NCBI GenBank assembly: GCA_016213945.1
Contig: JACQZF010000080.1
Location: 1 to 59,655, forward strand
Source of the DNA: Nitrospirota bacterium
Lineage (GTDB): Bacteria > Nitrospirota > Thermodesulfovibrionia > UBA6902
DNA length: 59,655 bases
Direction: 5' to 3'
Part shown: one piece after another, positions 27,870-35,661 of the stretch
How positions within the stretch are numbered: the first letter of the stretch is position 1
Layout: every line of letters starts with the position of its first letter
Notes under the pieces: generated by a model
Told to the model about the DNA's origin: nothing
Database searches by the model: none
The model's input: only the letters and a program-made list of their open reading frames with translations
Translations under genes and position numbers: made by a program

Positions 27870-28865
27870 TCACACCCCGACCAACTCCTCAAGCGCCTTC
27901 AACTGTTTTGTCTCTCCCATGGCAACCAGCGTGTCCCCTCTTTTTATTACACTTGTTGATTTCGGATTAAACTCCATCTCGCCGGACTCTCTCTTTATCG
28001 CAACGATTATTATCCCCATTTCCTTCCGAATCCCGCATTCGTCCAGCGCCTTGTTTATAATGTTAGAAGTCTCTTTGACCTTAATCTCCTCCATTTGCAA
28101 TTCAATATTCCCACTCTTGGTGGCAAACTCGATAAAATCAACCACGGCTGGTTTTAATATTGTATGGGCGATCCTCAATCCCCCGATATAATAAGGAGAG
28201 ACAACGCTGTCAGCCCCTGCCCTGAACAGCTTTTGTTCCGCGCCCTCATCGCTGGCCCTCGCCACTATTCTGAGTTTCGGATTCAGCCCTCTCGCGGACA
28301 GGACGACATAGAGGTTGTCCGCGTCCGTTGAGAGCACGGAGATCAGGCCGCTCGCCCTTTCAATCCCTGCCTCTTTTAACACGGCATCCTGGGTCGAGTC
28401 CCCCTGCATTGAGAGGATGTCCTTGTCGATGGAGGCAAAGACCTCCGGTATCTTCTCAATTATCAAAAAAGGCGCGCCGTGCTGCTGCATTTCCCTGCAG
28501 ATTATTCTTCCCATCCTTCCAAACCCGCAGATGATGTAGTGGTTTTTTAATCCCTCTATTTTTTTGCTCAATTTTCTCCTCCCGAAAAGTTCTCTTATCT
28601 CGCCTTCAAGCAGCACCCTGGCCCCGACCCCAAGCGCGTATAACATCGTCCCGACGCCGGAAAGTATCAGGATGATCGTGAAAGCCCTCCCGGGCGTCGA
28701 CAACGGGTGGACTTCCATGTATCCCACGGTCGTCAGTGTAATGATGGTCATGTAAAGCGAATCGAAGAGGTGCCATCTTTCTATTGCCGTATATCCGATT
28801 GTCCCAAATAAAATAACTCCGAGTATAAGAAAAAATAAAAGTGTGATTTGCTTATTTGGGTTCAC
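27870..28865 (-). CDS. Two-TM potassium channel with RCK (TrkA-N/TrkA-C) domains
   Basis: 331 residues. TM1 spans about residues 7-28, then the pore loop with selectivity filter TVGYM (46-50), TM2 at about 62-86, a TrkA-N domain beginning IICGFGRMGRII, and a C-terminal TrkA-C domain (from about 240). TrkA-N binds NAD(H) or a nucleotide; TrkA-C domains in other bacteria bind c-di-AMP or other ligands. The usual TVGYG filter has Met in place of the second Gly, and the codon reads ATG unambiguously. It is the first - strand gene after the polysaccharide locus and is convergent with it. Confidence 0.88.
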   Translation of the reverse strand: MNPNKQITLLFFLILGVILFGTIGYTAIERWHLFDSLYMTIITLTTVGYMEVHPLSTPGRAFTIILILSGVGTMLYALGVGARVLLEGEIRELFGRRKLSKKIEGLKNHYIICGFGRMGRIICREMQQHGAPFLIIEKIPEVFASIDKDILSMQGDSTQDAVLKEAGIERASGLISVLSTDADNLYVVLSARGLNPKLRIVARASDEGAEQKLFRAGADSVVSPYYIGGLRIAHTILKPAVVDFIEFATKSGNIELQMEEIKVKETSNIINKALDECGIRKEMGIIIVAIKRESGEMEFNPKSTSVIKRGDTLVAMGETKQLKALEELVGV

Positions 28866-29007
28866 GGTTAATTATAAACAAAACTCCCCGGATTAAGATT
28901 ATATAAATTGCTATTAGATTACACAGATATGAATATATTTTACAATGCCTTTGCTCAGTTGCCGGTCCAGTTGCTTTTTTCATGTTATCTTTGCGAAAAT
29001 ATTTCAC

Positions 29008-29340
29008 ATGAGCAAAAACATTGAGGCAGGGGAGATCGTCGTACTTGTTACCGTTCCCAATGAAGACATGGCAGCGACAATCGCCAAAGCGCTTGTGGAA
29101 GCAAGGCTTGCCGCATGTGCTAATCTTATAAAGGGCATCCGCTCTATTTATACCTGGCAGGGGAAGGTAGAAGACGAACAAGAGGTCCTTATGATCATAA
29201 AGACACAGATGAAACTTTTTGACGGATTAAAAGCAAAGGTCAAAGAAATTCACAGCTACGAAGTGCCGGAAATTATTGCGCTGCCGATCGCAGCCGGTTC
29301 TGAAGATTATCTCAACTGGTTGAGGCGCTCAACAGCCTGA
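29008..29340 (+). CDS. cutA: Divalent-cation tolerance protein CutA
   Basis: About 110 residues from ATG 29008; an upstream in-frame extension to 28945 has no family similarity. IVVLVTVPNEDMAATIAKAL, ARLAACANLI, YTWQGKVEDEQEVLMIIKT and VPEIIALPI are the CutA1 hallmarks, including the W-x-G-K-V-E segment of the trimer. CutA forms very stable trimers and binds copper; its cellular role is still debated. Divergent from the K+ channel. Confidence 0.92.
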   Translation: MSKNIEAGEIVVLVTVPNEDMAATIAKALVEARLAACANLIKGIRSIYTWQGKVEDEQEVLMIIKTQMKLFDGLKAKVKEIHSYEVPEIIALPIAAGSEDYLNWLRRSTA

Positions 29341-29365
29341 ATGATAATTATAAACTGCATCGTTT

Positions 29366-29433
29366 GTCATTCCCGCAAGTCGAAGCGCGTCGGGAATCCT
29401 CCTTGGAGAAGATTCCGGACAAGCCGGAATGAC
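29366..29433. repeat. Short interspersed repeat (GTCATTCC...GGAATGAC), copy 1
   Basis: A 68-base element with GTCATTCC at one end and GGAATGAC at the other; inside are TCGGGAATC and GATTCCGGAC arms that can fold into hairpins. Four related copies lie at 30635, 33606, 46737 and 56345, all outside genes. It sits between cutA and the OsmC-like gene. Confidence 0.85.
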
Positions 29434-29489
29434 AGAGAAAAGCAATTTATAAACAGATTCTAATTAAACAACGGAGGATTTAGAAAAAC

Positions 29490-29966
29490 ATGGAAGAACA
29501 GCTTGCAGAAAAACTGGAAGATTCATTACAGGGTTATAAAGAAAAGATCCTGGAAATTAACAAGGGGTCCCTTGAATGGGACAAAGACCTCATTTTTAAA
29601 GTCAGGACCCAGATGGGATATGAAATTGATTATGACGCAAACCTGCAATGGGGATGCTCCCCTACAGAGACCCTTTTGACAAGCCTTGCCGGATGCATGG
29701 CAATTGACGTCTTCTACTTTCTGAAAAAAATGAAAGCTGACATCACGGACTTCAGGATCAATTTTTCAGGGGTCAGGAAGCCAGACCCGCCTCAGTATTA
29801 TAAATCTATTTTGCTTTCAATAAACGTCTCGGGGAACGGGTTAACGCCGAAAAAAATGGACCGGGCAGTGTCCCTCTCTCACAGCAAATACTGCTCTGTT
29901 TATAATGCCCTGCGCAACGACATAGAGGTAAAAGTAGATTATAAGATCAACGGCAACGGCGGTTAA
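29490..29966 (+). CDS. OsmC-like peroxiredoxin/stress protein
   Basis: 158 residues with an upstream GGAGG. TETLLTSLAGCMAIDVFYFL carries the first redox Cys and SHSKYCSVYNAL the second, the arrangement of OsmC/Ohr thiol peroxidases. The family reduces organic hydroperoxides using lipoyl or thiol donors; this divergent subfamily is usually annotated only as OsmC-like. It overlaps the convergent gene on the other strand by four bases. Confidence 0.88.
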   Translation: MEEQLAEKLEDSLQGYKEKILEINKGSLEWDKDLIFKVRTQMGYEIDYDANLQWGCSPTETLLTSLAGCMAIDVFYFLKKMKADITDFRINFSGVRKPDPPQYYKSILLSINVSGNGLTPKKMDRAVSLSHSKYCSVYNALRNDIEVKVDYKINGNGG

Positions 29967-30319
29967 GAAATTCCCAATTCCGTTTTAAGCCAGTTCTCGA
30001 TTTTTTCCGTTAGCGGATACATGCCCCCCATGCATTCCGTAGCGGCGCATTGCATCGCCTCTCTCAATAAATCCTCGGGAACTCCCTCTACATAACCGAG
30101 TGTCTTGCTCAGGGTATATTTCAATTGCATGACCATCAGGGCAGGCTTGTCATCAACAAGATCAACGTAAAGCATATAGCCGTGAGTAGTGTCCACGGGC
30201 TGATCTTTAGAAGGGGAGCGGGGCAAAAATTTCTTCGGCGTAATGTCCCACCTTATGTTCTCAATAAATTCTTCGTCATTTTTAAGAAAGTCTATGCTCA
30301 AAAGTTTCGCGTTTTCCAT
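29963..30319 (-). CDS. Conserved hypothetical protein
   Basis: 118 residues, no recognised family. It starts MENAKLLSIDFLKNDEEF, has a mixed alpha/beta pattern, a YMLYVDLVDDKPALMVMQL strand pair and a Cys pair in the QCAATECMGG segment. No signal peptide or membrane segment. The codon pattern and the tail-to-tail packing with the OsmC-like gene argue that it is real. It could be a small cytosolic regulator or chaperone, but nothing in the sequence decides this. Confidence 0.65.
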   Translation of the reverse strand: MENAKLLSIDFLKNDEEFIENIRWDITPKKFLPRSPSKDQPVDTTHGYMLYVDLVDDKPALMVMQLKYTLSKTLGYVEGVPEDLLREAMQCAATECMGGMYPLTEKIENWLKTELGIS

Positions 30320-30443
30320 GGGGTATATCTTATATGAAAGTATCTTGATTATCCACTGCCGGAGGGGGACGGTACCTACAAGGAATAACTCTTAATCGTT
30401 TCAACAAAACAATTTGTCTTTAATAACTACTTTTAACAGCCAA

Positions 30444-30474
30444 CAAAAAAAGACTTACGGAAAACCGTAAGTCT
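30444..30474 (-). terminator. Intrinsic terminator downstream of the initiator tRNA
   Basis: A perfect 10-bp stem (AGACTTACGG 30451-30460 with CCGTAAGTCT 30465-30474) has a four-base loop. On the - strand it is followed by seven T residues (complement of 30445-30451). It lies 12 bases after the 3' end of the tRNA. Confidence 0.85.
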
Positions 30475-30485
30475 CTGATTTGTTT

Positions 30486-30562
<77 letters not shown>

Positions 30563-30748
30563 AACCGTATCTAATGTAACATATTGAGGAAGTTTTGGGA
30601 AGCTGACGCAACTTTAAGAATATAGGATAAAAGAGATTCCGGACAAGCCGGAATGACTGGTGGAAACCGTGGTGAGTAATCCGTAATGCGTTATGAGTTA
30701 TTCTTTTCTCCCATTACGCTTTATGCATCATGCATTACGATCCAGGGG
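30563..30748. other. Intergenic spacer with half of a GTCATTCC repeat
   Basis: Between the tRNA and the end of glmM there is no coding frame. It contains GATTCCGG...CCGGAATGAC at 30635-30656, the right half of the interspersed repeat, then an inverted pair of TAATGCGTTATGA and TGCATCATGCATTA segments near 30683-30737 with hairpin potential. The promoter for the tRNA should lie in the 40 bases after 30562, but no strong consensus is visible. Confidence 0.5.
30635..30656. repeat. Interspersed repeat GTCATTCC family, half copy 2
   Basis: 22 bases, GATTCCGGACAAGCCGGAAT followed by GAC, identical to the right end of the 29366 copy. The left half is absent. Confidence 0.75.
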
Positions 30749-32101
30749 CTAAGTCATCTTTTTCCTAATGACTTCGGCAACCTCTTCGGCTATTGTTTTA
30801 ATACTGTCCATATCGTCCCCCTCGACCATCACCCGGATTATCGGCTCAGTGCCGGAGGGCCTTACAAGGATCCTGCCGCTGTCGAGTTTTTTCTCTGCCT
30901 TTTTTATCATAGCTGAAATTTCAGGAAAATCTTCCATCTGCTTTGATTTGGCAACCGGCACATTTATGAGTATCTGGGGGTAAATTGGTATATTACACGC
31001 AAGTTCTGAAAGGGACTTTTGTCTTCTGCACATTACGGACAACATCTGCAGGGCTGTAATCGGGCCGTCGCCTGTGGTGTTATGGTCCAAAAATATTATA
31101 TGCCCTGACTGTTCGCCGCCCAGGTTGCAGTTACTCCTGAGCATTTCTTCAACAACGTATCTGTCGCCTACTTTTGTCCTTATAACTTTTATCCCTGATT
31201 TTTTTAAAAATAATTCAAACCCTATGTTGCTCATAACGGTAGCGACAACTGTGTTAGACTTCAAATTTCCGTCCTTCTTCATGTCAAGCGCGCATATTGC
31301 TATGACTTTATCGCCGTCTATTATTTCCCCTTTTTCATCACAAAGAATGGTCCGGTCCGCGTCTCCGTCGTGGGCGATACCGATATCCGCATTATGTTCC
31401 AGAACGGCTTTTTGTACAACCTCAGGATGCATGGCGCCGCAGTTCAAGTTAATATTTATTCCATTGGGCTTGTCGTTGATTGATATTACATCGGCTCCAA
31501 GCTCACTAAGGACAGTGGGGGTAATTTTGTACGCCGAGCCATTGCTGCAATCAACAACTACCTTCATCCCTTCAAGGGTCATGCCCTTCGGAAATGTTGT
31601 CTTAACGGATTCAATGTACCTGCCGGTTGCGTCCTCAATCCTTTTTGCCTTGCCTATTTCAGCGCCTTCCGGCCTGATTTTTTCAAGGGCCTTGGAGAAC
31701 ATCGCCCTTTCAATGGCCTCTTCTGTGCTGTCAGGCAGCTTGAATCCGTCCGATGAAAAGAACTTTATCCCGTTATCATCATAAGGATTGTGCGACGCGG
31801 ATATAACTATCCCAGCGTCAACCCTCAGGCTCCGCGTTACAAAGGCAATGCCGGGCGTCGGCATCGGGCCTATGAGGACAACGCTCATCCCCATTGAACA
31901 AATGCCCGACGTAAGGGCGCTCTCAAGCATATAACCTGAAAGCCTCGTGTCTTTACCGATCAATATCTTGTTACGGCCGTGCTTTTTCTTGAGAACGTAA
32001 GCCGCCGCCCTTCCGACCTCAAAGGCTATTTCGCCGGTCATCGGATAATGGTTGGCCTTCCCTCTTATACCATCGGTCCCAAAAAGCTTCCTCTTTGTCA
32101 T
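30749..32101 (-). CDS. glmM: Phosphoglucosamine mutase GlmM
   Basis: About 450 residues from ATG 32101, which has AAGGAGAAC upstream; a longer frame to 32155 has no homology. KLFGTDGIRGKAN is the N-terminus, VISASHNPYDDNGIKFF has the phosphorylated Ser, DGDADRTILCDEKG binds Mg, GGEQSGH and the phosphate-binding RPSGTEPIIRVMVEG close the list. It converts glucosamine-6-phosphate to glucosamine-1-phosphate for UDP-GlcNAc, feeding peptidoglycan, LPS and the GlcNAc-derived sugars of region 1. It overlaps no gene but follows cdaR and cdaA on the same strand. Confidence 0.97.
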   Translation of the reverse strand: MTKRKLFGTDGIRGKANHYPMTGEIAFEVGRAAAYVLKKKHGRNKILIGKDTRLSGYMLESALTSGICSMGMSVVLIGPMPTPGIAFVTRSLRVDAGIVISASHNPYDDNGIKFFSSDGFKLPDSTEEAIERAMFSKALEKIRPEGAEIGKAKRIEDATGRYIESVKTTFPKGMTLEGMKVVVDCSNGSAYKITPTVLSELGADVISINDKPNGININLNCGAMHPEVVQKAVLEHNADIGIAHDGDADRTILCDEKGEIIDGDKVIAICALDMKKDGNLKSNTVVATVMSNIGFELFLKKSGIKVIRTKVGDRYVVEEMLRSNCNLGGEQSGHIIFLDHNTTGDGPITALQMLSVMCRRQKSLSELACNIPIYPQILINVPVAKSKQMEDFPEISAMIKKAEKKLDSGRILVRPSGTEPIIRVMVEGDDMDSIKTIAEEVAEVIRKKMT

Positions 32102-32135
32102 TAGATGTTCTCCTTCATTTATGCAGCTCTTAACA

Positions 32136-32783
32136 TTACCTGATTTTCTTAACAAATATATTTACGTCAACCTTCTGATCATTTGCACTAACATTGAAAT
32201 TCGCCAGATTTAATTTTGCCTTATATTGCAGGTCGGCATTTAATCCGGTTATGTCTATCGGCTCTGTCTTGACATTATAAATCCTGGAAATGACACTCCT
32301 CGGCCCTTCAATGATGATCATATCCGGCTCAACTTTTATTTCCATGATTACAAAACCGCGCGCCGGGACACCCACGATGGCGGGCTGCACGGAAACGGTT
32401 TTTTTCATCTGCTTTTCTAATGTCAAACTAATCGTTTGCGGCTCAATGCCGGTCACCTCAAGCGTGCTGGGCAGTTTAATGTTTTCATGCGTGAGAGTGA
32501 TAAAAGACCTCCCGGCCTTTACGTCGCCCAGATCAACAACCGCGCTTATTTCGTTCTGCCTCAGGCTTTTCAGTATCCTCTCCTGTCCTTCTATGTTAAT
32601 GCTTACAGTCTTTGGGAAATCCACCACCTCAAGGTCTTGAGCTACATTTACATACATAATCGGGATATCCATGACAATGCCCGATCGTCCGCTCAGAATT
32701 ACAAAAAACCACAGTGCAATTGCGAGGATAAATGAAGCGAGCTTCAGCCAGATGTTTCTTGTAAGCATATTTTCCTTTTTCAT
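32136..32783 (-). CDS. cdaR: YbbR-domain protein (CdaR-like regulator of CdaA)
   Basis: 215 residues. N-terminal TM segment (LKLASFILAIALWFFVIL), then extracytoplasmic YbbR repeats: IPIMYVNVAQDLEVVDFPKTV, VSVQPAIVGVPARGFV and a third partial one. It starts four bases inside the end of cdaA. In Bacillus and Staphylococcus the same order cdaA-cdaR-glmM is conserved: CdaR modulates the diadenylate cyclase from outside the membrane and GlmM inhibits it. The same control is inferred here from synteny. Confidence 0.88.
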   Translation of the reverse strand: MKKENMLTRNIWLKLASFILAIALWFFVILSGRSGIVMDIPIMYVNVAQDLEVVDFPKTVSINIEGQERILKSLRQNEISAVVDLGDVKAGRSFITLTHENIKLPSTLEVTGIEPQTISLTLEKQMKKTVSVQPAIVGVPARGFVIMEIKVEPDMIIIEGPRSVISRIYNVKTEPIDITGLNADLQYKAKLNLANFNVSANDQKVDVNIFVKKIR

Positions 32784-33553
32784 TTATTCGCTTCCTGCGG
32801 TTTTACGAAATTCTCGGTAAGAAAGTTCCTAAGGGCAGCCATATCAATATTCTTCTGGAGAACGCCTCCTGTCGCAGTAGTTATGCTTCCCGTTTCCTCA
32901 GAAACTATTATGACAACAGCGTCTGTCTCTTCTGTCAGGCCTATTCCCGCCCGGTGTCTCGTGCCAAAGGATTTTGAAATCTCCGCGCTCAATGTCAGCG
33001 GAAGGAAACATCCCGCAGCAACGACCCGGTTCCCCCTGATTATGACGGCGCCGTCGTGAATCGGCGATGTCGGATGGAAAATGCTTAACAGCAGTTCGCG
33101 CGAAACCTTTGCGTCAAGCTGTGTTCCCATTTCAATGAAGTCTTTCAGGTTGGTTTCTTTCTCAATGACGATTAGCGCGCCGATCTTTCTGTTAGCAAGT
33201 GCCACGGAGGCCTTTACTATTTCTTCAAGAGAGCGCAATTCATCAGCGGTGGTAAAGGAAGGTAAAAACCGGGCCTCCCCCATTTGGGCCAGAGTCCTGC
33301 GTATCTCAGGCTGAAATAAAATGATGATAGCAAGCACTATCTGCGCCCAGAGGCTTTGAATGATCCAGTCTGTAGTATAAAACCCTAAATACTTTGAGAA
33401 GACAAAGGCCAGAAAAAGTACGCCGAGCCCGATCAGCATCTGCGCTGCCTTAGTGCCTTTGATTATCAAAAGCGCCCTGTAAAGTATTACGGTCACAAGC
33501 AGTATATCAACGATATCCTGCCATCTTATGAGATGAAATATTTTAGTCGTCAT
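32780..33553 (-). CDS. cdaA: Diadenylate cyclase CdaA (c-di-AMP synthase)
   Basis: 257 residues. Three TM segments lie in the first 90 residues (VDILLVTVILYRALLI, MLIGLGVLFLAFVFS, IVLAIIILF), then the DAC domain with IHDGAVIIRGNRVVAAGCFLP (DGA) and FGTRHRAGIG (RHR), the two motifs required for joining two ATP into c-di-AMP. First gene of the cdaA-cdaR-glmM operon. c-di-AMP controls K+ transport in other bacteria; the K+ channel with TrkA-C domain lies 4 kb away. Confidence 0.95.
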   Translation of the reverse strand: MTTKIFHLIRWQDIVDILLVTVILYRALLIIKGTKAAQMLIGLGVLFLAFVFSKYLGFYTTDWIIQSLWAQIVLAIIILFQPEIRRTLAQMGEARFLPSFTTADELRSLEEIVKASVALANRKIGALIVIEKETNLKDFIEMGTQLDAKVSRELLLSIFHPTSPIHDGAVIIRGNRVVAAGCFLPLTLSAEISKSFGTRHRAGIGLTEETDAVVIIVSEETGSITTATGGVLQKNIDMAALRNFLTENFVKPQEANK

Positions 33554-33605
33554 TATGCCTTTGCAACTTCATGTTATAGTTAGAAGAAATGCTTAGACTG
33601 TGAAT

Positions 33606-33669
33606 GTCATTCCCGCTTGTCAGGGATCCTCCCTTAAAAGAAGAAAGATTCCGGTCAAGCCGGAATGAC
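33606..33669. repeat. Interspersed repeat GTCATTCC family, copy 3
   Basis: 64 bases upstream of cdaA, GTCATTCCCGCTTGTCAGGG at one end and AAGCCGGAATGAC at the other. It lies between the promoter region of cdaA and the end of the tonB-like gene. Confidence 0.85.
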
Positions 33670-33754
33670 ACCAAGCAATCTGCTTACAAATATTAATCAG
33701 GCAATATTGTACCAGTTTTGCTGCCGGATTTCATTTAATCCTGGAAACATGAGC

Positions 33755-34618
33755 CTACATTATAACGCCGCTGCCGTATACATATAGAAAATGCCCCTTG
33801 ATTTCGAGTTCATCCTTTTCCCAGTCATCGGGCAGAGGCCAGTAAGGCTCGGCGTCTTTTAAAGCCTTCATTGCGGCCTCATCAAGTTCTTTATAGCCTG
33901 AGATCCTGAGAAGTTCCACGCTGCCTAACTTGCCGTCTTTCTTAATCGTAAATTTAATATAAAGCTCGCCGGACAGTCCAAGCCTTGCCGCTTCTTTCGG
34001 ATAATGCCATATACTCTCAATCTTTTCCTTCAGCATCCTCATATATCCCCTGTGCTTGAATCCCGGTATATCAAAGGTCAGTCCTTTGTCCGCAGGAGGC
34101 GCTTTTTTTGCAAACTTTTCTATGGTGCCTTTGTCAAAAAGTGTTGAAGGCGGGACTATGGAAGAATCGTTTTTACCTGAAGGAGGTATTGCCTTCTCAT
34201 CCGAAAATCCCCCTGTATCCCCCTTTTCCAAAGGGGGACTCTCTGAAATCCCCCCTTTACTAAAGGGGCGCGAGGGGGGATTATTTTTTTCTGTACGAGG
34301 AACTGCTGCTCTATGGTCCCTTGAATTTTCAGGTTTATCCGCAGGCTTGGGCGTTTCTCCTGCGCTTTCGCCATACAGAGTTTCAGGCTGCAATTTTTCC
34401 GGGATCTTCCGGGGGCGTTTCGCAACAGGCGGCGCTTGTTTTTTGACTTGGGGCTTGAGAATTTTTGGGACAGGCGGATTTTCCGCCGGAAGGGGGTCAA
34501 CGATATTTACATTAAAGACAGGCGGCGTGGTTTCAACTGTGGAATGGGTCATCCATATAAAACCAAACAACAGCAAATGCGATAATATGGATACAACTAT
34601 ATAACGGCTCAGCTTCAA
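33755..34618 (-). CDS. TonB-family protein with in-frame repeat insertion
   Basis: 287 residues. N-terminal TM anchor (IVVSILSHLLLFGFIWM), a Pro/Lys-rich periplasm-spanning region (residues 30-180), and a TonB C-terminal domain (MLKEKIESIWHYPKEAARLG, GELYIKFTIKKDGKLGSVEL, LDEAAMKALKDAEPYWPLP). The Pro-rich linker contains a block of about 26 residues (SRPFSKGGISESPPLEKGD at its centre) encoded by an interspersed palindromic repeat. No ExbB/ExbD genes are nearby. It lies one base after the JAMM protease gene, so both are probably co-transcribed. Confidence 0.85.
   Translation of the reverse strand: MKLSRYIVVSILSHLLLFGFIWMTHSTVETTPPVFNVNIVDPLPAENPPVPKILKPQVKKQAPPVAKRPRKIPEKLQPETLYGESAGETPKPADKPENSRDHRAAVPRTEKNNPPSRPFSKGGISESPPLEKGDTGGFSDEKAIPPSGKNDSSIVPPSTLFDKGTIEKFAKKAPPADKGLTFDIPGFKHRGYMRMLKEKIESIWHYPKEAARLGLSGELYIKFTIKKDGKLGSVELLRISGYKELDEAAMKALKDAEPYWPLPDDWEKDELEIKGHFLYVYGSGVIM
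34206..34282 (-). repeat. In-frame palindromic repeat in the tonB-like gene
   Basis: A 77-base element bounded by AATCCCCC and GGGGGGATT. It holds two hairpins, CCCCCTTTTCC/AAAGGGGG and CCCCTTTA/TAAAGGGG. It is read through in frame and encodes a flexible, Pro/Gly/Ser-rich linker segment. Confidence 0.85.
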
Positions 34619-34619
34619 T

Positions 34620-35138
34620 TTATCCTACTTTTAATCCGGGAGGAAACGGACAATAAATACGGGACCTTTGCGGGACACTGTCAACATCCGGATAAAAATA
34701 TGCGGATATCTTGAAAAAGAAATCACCCGTGCTTCCTGATATGCTGCCGTCTTTATTTTCTTTCCAGGGCTTGGGTGAGTTCAATTCGTTTATGGCTATT
34801 ATTATGTAAAGATTGTCTTTTTCCATCCCCTTGATATCTTCAACGCTTGGGATTGGAATGCCTTTGGCGTCTCCGTAAGGCGTATGAGAGTGGAAGTCCC
34901 CTACGATCTGCAGTTTTACAAATTTTGACAGGATCGGCTCTATTTTTTTCTTGTCCCGGTGATGGAATATGACCCCCCGCCGCTTTCTCCGGGCTGTTTG
35001 CAGGCTGAAGGCATATTCTATGATGAAACGGTCATGCAGGCGATAACCTAACAGATAGCCGAGCGATTCTTTTTTATAGACCTCTGCGCTGCTTAAAAGA
35101 ATACCCATGAAGGCATTCTCCGAGAGATAAACCTTCAT
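34620..35138 (-). CDS. JAB1/MPN/Mov34 (JAMM) metalloprotease-like protein
   Basis: 172 residues from ATG 35138, which has AAGGA at a good distance; ATG 35147 is an alternative, and the longer frame to 35201 overlaps the upstream gene. The JAMM residues are present: Glu24 in KESLGYLLG, HSH at 83-85, and Ser98/Asp101 in PSVEDI. The spacing between the second His and the Ser (12 residues) is longer than the 7-10 usual in the family. Prokaryotic JAMM proteins cleave isopeptide bonds or process ubiquitin-like or sulfur-carrier proteins. No ubiquitin-like gene is nearby. Confidence 0.8.
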   Translation of the reverse strand: MKVYLSENAFMGILLSSAEVYKKESLGYLLGYRLHDRFIIEYAFSLQTARRKRRGVIFHHRDKKKIEPILSKFVKLQIVGDFHSHTPYGDAKGIPIPSVEDIKGMEKDNLYIIIAINELNSPKPWKENKDGSISGSTGDFFFKISAYFYPDVDSVPQRSRIYCPFPPGLKVG

Positions 35139-35158
35139 GGGCTTCATCCTTTTTGTTA

Positions 35159-35611
35159 TTACTTTCTGTGTTCCGGTACCCGGACTGTCATTACTGCGCA
35201 CGGCGCCCTCCTGACAACCCTTTCCGCAGTACTGCCGAATAAAAATCTCTCAAAGCCGGATCTCCCATAAGTTCCAATTACTATTATATCGATTTTCTGA
35301 CTTGAAGCGTATTTTATTATTTCCTCATATGGTATGCCTTTTACCACAACCTTTTCAACATCCTTTAGTCCCCTGACATGTTCTATGCAACAGGTGTCCA
35401 TCTCTTTTGTGGCCCATTGGTTCAATTCTTTATAGAGTTCATCGTGGGATATGTGCGGCACATGTATTCCCGTGGCTTTTGTAAAATCATATACAACATG
35501 CATAATATGGAGTTTGGCGTTATATTGTTTTGTTAAATCCACAGCAAACGGCAGCGCCAGTGAAGCCCCTTCTGAAAAATCCGTTGCAAAAAGAATGCGT
35601 TCTACTATCAT
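35159..35611 (-). CDS. Universal stress protein UspA family
   Basis: 150 residues. ILFATDFSEGASLALPFAVD at the start and IVIGTYGRSGFERFLFGSTA near the end. The latter holds the G-x2-G-x9-G-[ST] nucleotide-binding motif, so this is likely an ATP-binding (MJ0577-type) member. It has no membrane or extra domain. Next to the JAMM gene on the same strand; the gap is 20 bases. Confidence 0.93.
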   Translation of the reverse strand: MIVERILFATDFSEGASLALPFAVDLTKQYNAKLHIMHVVYDFTKATGIHVPHISHDELYKELNQWATKEMDTCCIEHVRGLKDVEKVVVKGIPYEEIIKYASSQKIDIIVIGTYGRSGFERFLFGSTAERVVRRAPCAVMTVRVPEHRK

Positions 35612-35661
35612 ATATTATCCTCCTCGTTTATTGCCCCTCTACGGAGACATATTTTATAATT

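Noticed and set aside
31074-31784. A 236-codon + strand frame opposite glmM
   Set aside because: glmM on the - strand is complete and unmistakable; the opposite frame is hydrophobic nonsense.
34056-34604. A + strand frame of 182 codons opposite the tonB-like gene
   Set aside because: It results from the Pro-rich composition of the real gene on the other strand; TonB motifs decide the strand.
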